Translations under genes and position numbers: made by a program
From: Aquilaria yunnanensis
Lineage: Eukaryota > Streptophyta > Magnoliopsida > Malvales > Thymelaeaceae
Assembly (NCBI GenBank): GCA_039654915.1
Contig: CM077597.1
Span: 30,230,001-30,294,000, forward strand
DNA length: 64,000 nucleotides
Direction of reading: 5' to 3'
Shown: positions 58,180 to 64,000 of the stretch, piece after piece
Layout of the letters: every line of letters starts with the position of its first letter
How positions within the stretch are numbered: position 1 is the stretch's first letter
The notes under the pieces: generated by a model
What the model was told of the DNA's origin: nothing
What the model saw: only the letters and a program-made list of their open reading frames with translations
The model's database searches: none

Positions 58180-59115
58180 AGGAGAGCAATCTAACAGATG
58201 AATAGGATAAGACTTCATAACCCAGCTGCTTGGTGCCACGCCTTAAACCCTGGTGACCATTTTGAAAAATCTAGCCTCCTTTTCATAGCCAATCTGCATG
58301 CAACCATGAAAACTGAATGTATGTCAAGCCAGGAGCAAGATCATCATGAGAGTTATAGAGCATCCAAGCTAGAAACGTTGTCATGCTTTCCTTATGTGCA
58401 TGGACGACATCACGAAATTCATTACCATCTTCATAAACCATGTTTTGCTCATCAGGTAAATGGAAAGATAACCACTCAATTGAAGGATGATGCTCGTGGA
58501 TGATTGCTTCTAAAGTTGAAACAAACCTACAATCCATATAGTGCTTGATCTCATCATGTTGAATAGTATTTAATCAGCTCATATTACCTTCACTGGAACA
58601 ATCACTTTTGACAACAACAATGGACATGTCTAACCCCTTCCAAACATACCTGCACAGGTACTTAACACATGTCCATGTTAGTCAACTCCATATTAACATG
58701 ACAATCATTCTTTACACACAAGTTACAATTATGAGGCACCACCCACTGGTTATTCAAACGTGCCCCATGAACTAATGTAAAATGATTGTCATGCCTCCTA
58801 TGGTAAAAGGGGAGTCTATCCTCATTGGTAATTGTTTCATTTTGGAAAGAACAGGGGCAATACTTTGAACAGGAATTTTGTGGACATGTTTAACTCCTTG
58901 AAACACACTTCCACAGGGACTTAACACACATGTCCATGTTAGTCAACTGTACATTAACATGATAATTACAAGTTATGATTATGAGGCACCACCCACCGAT
59001 TATCCAATGGTACCCTAAGAACCACCAAAAAACAATTGTCACGCCTCCTATTGAAAAAGGGGAATCTGTCCTCATTGATAATTGTCTCATTTTGGAAATA
59101 ATGTTGGTAATTGTT
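58180..59115 (-). pseudogene. Helitron RepHel protein relic
   Basis: Minus-strand frames contain NRWVVPHN, YHVNVQLTNMDMCVKSLWK and, in the 58537-58283 frame, VSTLEAIIHEHHPSIEWLSF and HLPDEQNMV. They resemble the plant Helitron consensus LDNRWVVPYNPYL, HINVE, KYLFKYIYKG and LHLPNEQ-V, the region between the Rep and helicase domains. The preceding part is tandemly duplicated. Rep HUH and helicase motifs were not found. Confidence 0.75.
58621..59098. repeat. Tandem duplication inside the Helitron relic
   Basis: Segment 58621-58848 and segment 58881-59098 both run from TGGACATGT(C/T)TAAC to CATTTTGGAAA, with shared CACATGTCCATGTTAGTCAA and TATGAGGCACCACCCAC. The offset is 260 bases. The copies are clearly diverged, so the duplication is old. 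Confidence 0.9.
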
Positions 59116-59508
59116 TGTATAGAAATTATTCACCATGCGTGGTCAGTATGCATTCGCTACCCCACTTATATCTTTCGGCAATAATAAATGCTATCAATCT
59201 TGAAATCTTCCCATTTAAATAAAAAGCGCATTATTAATTGCTGACCAATTTGTAATATTGCCATAATTGAAAAAAAAAACTAAGACTATAATTCCATAAC
59301 TTAACTAAATATGCTAAAAGACCAACAACCAAAATTAAGGGAGATATTGCTTTAATAATAGTAAAATTACCATTGAAAAATACCTTTTTTTTTTACTATA
59401 TAAAGCCTTCAAAATAGTTTTGATCTTTTCAACAACCTAGCTGTTGCAGCCTACGTACACTTTTATCTCTTTCTCAGGATTGCTACTCCTCTATAATGGA
59501 CGTCATTT
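59116..59508. other. Intergenic DNA, nothing recognised
   Basis: AT-rich, with no gene seen. TACTATATAAAG at 59395 could be a TATA box for the ORF that follows, but this is not supported otherwise. Confidence 0.3.
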
Positions 59509-59925
59509 ATGCTTGCCATATTTGCTTACTGGAAAGAATTCTCAATCACTTCAAGTTGCTGGATGCAATTTTGTAACACTGCTCATGTTGAGTTTTCTAC
59601 CTTTATTACATCTATGGATATTGAAGTGAATGATCACAATAAGATGCGTACAAAAGAAAACTACCACAATAAGCCCTCTGCATATCAGATAAAGAGCATG
59701 CAAAATGCTGCGGCTGAAGCAATCAAAGCTTTGCAGTTATTTTATTCATTTAGAATAATATATTTCAATTTTCATGCATATAAACATGCCGACCATAAGT
59801 TGGTGGTGGAAAGGAGCACCAACAAAATTTTACGTAAGCAACTAAAATTGCAAGAGATAGACATTGCAATTCTAAAAAAACAAAAATATTCAACTGATTA
59901 CGCAGGTTTTAAATCACCTGAATAG
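59509..59925 (+). CDS. Unrecognised ORF, 138 aa
   Basis: The longest open frame in the right-hand 5 kb. The middle and C-terminal parts are charged and probably helical (NKILRKQLKLQEIDIAILKK); the start is the first ATG in the frame and not otherwise supported. I know no family for it. A TATA-like sequence lies 110 bases upstream at 59395. It could be a small gene exon, a piece of a retroelement gag, or chance. Confidence 0.25.
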   Translation: MLAIFAYWKEFSITSSCWMQFCNTAHVEFSTFITSMDIEVNDHNKMRTKENYHNKPSAYQIKSMQNAAAEAIKALQLFYSFRIIYFNFHAYKHADHKLVVERSTNKILRKQLKLQEIDIAILKKQKYSTDYAGFKSPE

Positions 59926-61237
59926 TAAATATTTGTGTACTTTTATGTACATGTGCAATGTGCAATCCTAATGCTTTACTTTGTTGTAGATTGTAAACCT
60001 TGAAATGAAGGTAAAAAAGTTAACACATTTCAGTGCTTCTAATGAGGTTAATTACTTATTCATTTAACATATTTCATTTTTTTTAATATTAAGTAACATT
60101 TAGGAGCACCCCACCTTTGTATACTTAGACTTGTCAATTGTAACACTTTCGATCAATTTTAGAATGAAGAAACTTGAAGTATTTTAAAGATCACAAACAT
60201 GGAAGATTTGATGAAGTTGATTGTCGTGAGATTAAAGAAAGTCATGTGTTTAACATATATCACCTTGATGATAAAGAAATGTTCAGTTTTTGGTGTTAGA
60301 GAATACCTTATTGAACCATTGGGCACAATATGAGAATTGACATACAAATTGGGATTTTTCAATCATATATCTCATTGTGGGCAAAGAAGGACAAGTGAAC
60401 AAAGAGGGGAGGCTACCACTGGAATGGATGGTGAAGGAAATAATAACGTATTGAAGGCTCTTTTACCATGCATGAATAAAATTTATCAGTGATTACGGGT
60501 TTCTTTTCCCTCTTACCAATCTTTTGCCGAATTTGGTTTACACTCTAAGATAACATTGCATACGGATGATTTTGCATATGAAGGTAAAATTCCAAAACAA
60601 AAAAACCTACTAGTATTGTCAAATTTTTAAAAATACTCACACAAATTATAGAAAATTAGGTCATAAATTAATGCCATACTCAAAGTCAAATAATTTAATC
60701 TAGAGTCATTATTATGTACTAACACCAAGGCGTGGCTTAATTATTATTTTTAAAATTAAAGAAGTAGAATAATTTAATAGTTAAGGAACAAAATTCTAAA
60801 TGGAATCAATCAAAAATCAAATTCGCATTTAATGTGTTGTATAGAGAACTGAAATTTTCAAATCAATTGAATTGAAACAATTCATTATATATCCTGGTCA
60901 ATACTATTGTTATTCATATGGTATGTTAGTTGTTTAAATAAAGGCATTATTTTTAAATTATAAAATATATGTACATAGGTATCAAATCTTTCCAAATTTG
61001 TTGATATCGTAAATTAGGATTTTAGAGAAAATAGAATTAAGTCAACACATTATCTGTCCCTATTAGTAACATATTGTACTAATTTCAGAATTAGTCATTA
61101 TTTTAAAAAAGGTGAAAATAAGTTCCATACTTCCATATATTTCCAATTTAGTTGATACCGTAAATAAAATTTTTCCAACACTGTTATCTAACCTATGCAG
61201 TATATAAAGCCATCCAATGTACAAATTGACAGTATGA
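59926..61237. other. AT-rich intergenic DNA, nothing recognised
   Basis: No domain, RNA or terminal repeat was seen. Confidence 0.4.
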
Positions 61238-61444
61238 TTGAAAAACAAAACAACGGATCCTATCATTGTTGGGGATGCAAATAAAGCAGTTGGGCCCATG
61301 GAAGAAGAAGCTAATATGGTTCCAATCTTTGGTAGGGAGGGCCCAAAAAAAGTTGAGGCATTGGAAGAAGAAGCTGAAATGGTTAGTAAAATAAAAAATG
61401 AGGCTATAGAAGAGGAAGTTGATGTGGTTATAAAAAAAAGTTAG
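61238..61444 (+). CDS. Unrecognised acidic ORF, 68 aa
   Basis: The product is Glu-rich with a loose repeat: PMEEEANMVPI, ALEEEAEMVSK, AIEEEVDVVIK. The repeating E-E-E-x-x-M/V-V pattern is unusual for random AT-rich DNA. No family is recognised, and it may be an exon fragment. Confidence 0.2.
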   Translation: MKNKTTDPIIVGDANKAVGPMEEEANMVPIFGREGPKKVEALEEEAEMVSKIKNEAIEEEVDVVIKKS

Positions 61445-63503
61445 GTCAATAAGAGTACCAGCTTAAACAGTTAACGGGGATTAATCTATTGAAGGCAATC
61501 CTACCACTTTACCAGAGTCTGAAACTAATACTCGAGGCAAAAAAGTTGAAGTGATATACATCTCAGTCTAGCACCATATCCCAACTTTAATTATTTATAC
61601 TATCATTCTAAACTTTTATATTTCTATCTTGTAGAGGTGAGACAGATAAATATGCTTATATAGATCCAATAACAAGTTGGAGCACATGGAGAAGGCAAGC
61701 TAGGCTTTATAGGAAATTTAGGTCATCGTTCAGAACCCAGGTGGTCAGGATTTTTAAATTTTTGGAGTAGATAGGAAACATGCATCTAGAATATGAAGTC
61801 ATGCTATAGGAACTTGATGTGCATGATGCAAAAGTTAGAAATTTATCATTCCACCCTTAGGAATAAGCATTAGCCTTTTTATTATTTAGTATAATAAGGA
61901 TCATAAATATGTTTAGTTGGTCCAGATGTCATTTAGTGATATTAGTTCTACCTTTACCAAAATTTTATTTAAGTATTAGACAACTTGCTTTATTTTTGCC
62001 AATATATTTGTCTACCTTAAAAGAATAGACGAAAGTTCATCTCTGATCTCGATACTAATAGTACTACTTATTGTAGAAAACTCAACCCATATAATGTTTT
62101 TTTTAGTATGTTATGAAATGATAGTGAGGTGTATTATAACAACCAGACTAAAAAAGTTTATTTTTGTTACCAAAACAAAAGCACCCGAATTATAGTCCTA
62201 CCAAGGCCGTAGGCCTAGCAAGACTTCTACAATTTTTGACATCAAACTAACCCATAAAATTTGATTTAAGTACTTTAACAAATAAACTTGAGTTCTAACA
62301 TATCACTTAAACAGTATCCAAGTATTTGGTATGTAGAGCTAAATATGAACAGGTTTGGTTAAATTAATATACATGCAAAGCAAGTAATATTATTTTTAGG
62401 GGTAATTCCAATCCAATTGAGCAAAAACCAAGCAATAAAAGGGACAGTAATGTAATATCTAAAGGAACTTGCATGAGGGGTAAGGCCGATTAGGTTTTTG
62501 CTCGTAGCTTATTACATTAATGTTAATACGAATAATTAGGACTATAAAAATACCCATATTTAGTTAATTACATTTTTTTAGTAATTACTACCTTAATAGT
62601 TGTTATATGTTATTAATATTATGCTTAATTCGCACCAATCAAAGGAACATAGCAATTCATCAATTGAAAAAAGAAGTATAGCTTGAAAATTCTAATGTTG
62701 AATAAAGGAATAAAACATCTATATTAAAAAATAATTGACTAAAGATCCCTATCAATGTAGGTTATTGTAAGGGGACTATGTTGGCATTCATGCTAACTAT
62801 TCCCTTTCAATATGATAAATTCAAAATTAATTTGGAATCAGTTTCCTTTATCATTATAAAAAACCAATACAACCTTAACAATTAACCCTTACTGCTCCTC
62901 CCTATATGTATATATGACTTTTTTTACTCCTAAATTAGCTTTGGCCACTTCATAGCCAAGGTATTTAACTTTAAATTGTATTTGATTTCAGTTATAGTTC
63001 TAAAACCTTCAATTTCTTCCATTATTAATTTTATAACTTATGTTGTGATTTGATCATTTTTTTAACAAAATTGTAGCAACAAAAGCAAACAGGCATATTA
63101 TTCCATACAATCAACTATATCCAGATTTACGTACCAATTCTTGATGTCTTTATCTCTAATCAAATTACATCTTCTTGTCCTACATATAGATTTTAATATA
63201 AAGCATCTAGGGCTCACGAAATATAATCAGAAGGTAAGAATGTTCATAATTGTAATAGACTGATCAAATTTGCCTGAATGTATAAATTTTTTTGTTATCT
63301 TAGACACTTTTAAACATTTCACTCTCATTTAAAAAAAAAGGCCAATTGTAGAGGAGACTCTCAAGTAAGTCCATACACTCATCTATTTCGATAGATATGT
63401 TTTATTCTTAATGTCTATACATCTAATCAAAGGAGATACTTTTCTACTTCATGTATATTTTATAATTATGTGAATAAGGAGCTGCAGGGTAGGAAGTCAA
63501 GGT
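61445..63503. other. AT-rich intergenic DNA, nothing recognised
   Basis: No gene was found. Some stretches (62140-62320, 62740-62900) have the feel of old LTR sequence, but no ends could be placed. Confidence 0.35.
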
Positions 63504-63845
63504 AAGATTGCGCATAATTATAATATATTTATTATAATTATATAAATTAAACAATCTTCATTCATCATTCATTGTTTATTACTACATTTAGAATCTGGTC
63601 TAAAGTATTCAAGGGTTGCAGGAGCATCTTACCAAGTTAGTCTATTCGGTAACCTAATTAAATTAAGATTGTGTATAATTATAATATCTTTATTATAATT
63701 ACATAAATTAACCAATTCTCATTCATCTATAATATGCTTAAGTTCCATCGTTTACTATTACATTCAGAATCTAGCCTAAAGCATTCTAGGGTTGTAGGAG
63801 CATATTACTAGGTTAGTCTATTCAATAACCTAATTGAATTATCTG
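63504..63845. repeat. Tandem duplication, about 160-180 bp unit
   Basis: Copy 1 (63504-63660) and copy 2 (63664-63845) both run AAGATTG(C/T)G(C/T)ATAATTATAA, AGAATCT(G/A)G(T/C)CTAAAG, GGGTTG(C/T)AGGAGCAT and TTAGTCTATTC. Copy 2 has an extra insertion of about 20 bases near 63732. Confidence 0.85.
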
Positions 63846-64000
63846 AATTTTCACTTTATCCACATGTGCATTGACATTTTATATGACGATAGCTACAACT
63901 AATGAGAAATAAATAAATAAAAAAGTAGATAACATAGAAACAACGTAAACAATAGTGTCAATTGATTAAGAAATAAGAAGGTCATAATGTTTACCTTCAA

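Overview
This is nuclear DNA from a flowering plant, probably a eudicot. The evidence is GT-AG introns (plus one AT-AC intron), a plant-type SWIB/Plus3/GYF gene, plant Copia, L1, MULE, hAT, PIF and Helitron relics, and AT-rich intergenic sequence. I cannot name the species. Only two genes are well supported; most of the rest is transposable-element sequence, much of it nested and datable by order of insertion.

Layout. 1-1085: AT-rich DNA with a degenerate telomere-like block. 1086-10576: a decayed Copia element (1091-10571, TSD TAGTC) whose 3' LTR was later split by a solo LTR of the same family (8534-9937, TSD GCTAG). 10577-14300: simple repeats, a 955-bp hAT-like element with 8-bp TSDs, AT-rich and GC-rich minisatellites. 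About 14310-16640: a small plus-strand gene (59 aa, one membrane helix). 17561-18371: a Mutator-like element with a perfect 9-bp TSD. 19206-34830: a minus-strand gene for a 541-aa SWIB/Plus3/GYF chromatin-type protein (At5g08430-like). Its introns hold a Copia element with a 1233-codon open frame, an L1 fragment and a U12-type AT-AC intron. 34699-35034 (5' exon and promoter) is duplicated at 38140-38476.

38474-53240 is essentially one near full-length L1 LINE on the minus strand. It is broken by three later insertions: a 1.1-kb Mutator-like element (38513-39613), a Copia solo LTR (41732-43156) and a 5.8-kb Gypsy-type solo LTR (43862-49678). The last two have perfect 5-bp TSDs and the first a perfect 9-bp TSD. 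53829-55245 is another solo LTR of the Copia family, inverted. 55246-59130 holds relics of a PIF/Harbinger transposase and a Helitron RepHel protein (minus strand). 59130-64000 is AT-rich, with two short unrecognised ORFs and a tandem duplication.

The points most worth a second look are: the AT-AC intron, supported by frame and by protein conservation; the intronic Copia that keeps an intact pol but lacks the Gag capsid region and the 5' LTR; the giant solo LTR with its repeated internal motif; and the duplicated promoter carrying a perfect 16-bp inverted repeat. I found no evidence of a wholly new system. All calls were made by eye and none was checked against a database.
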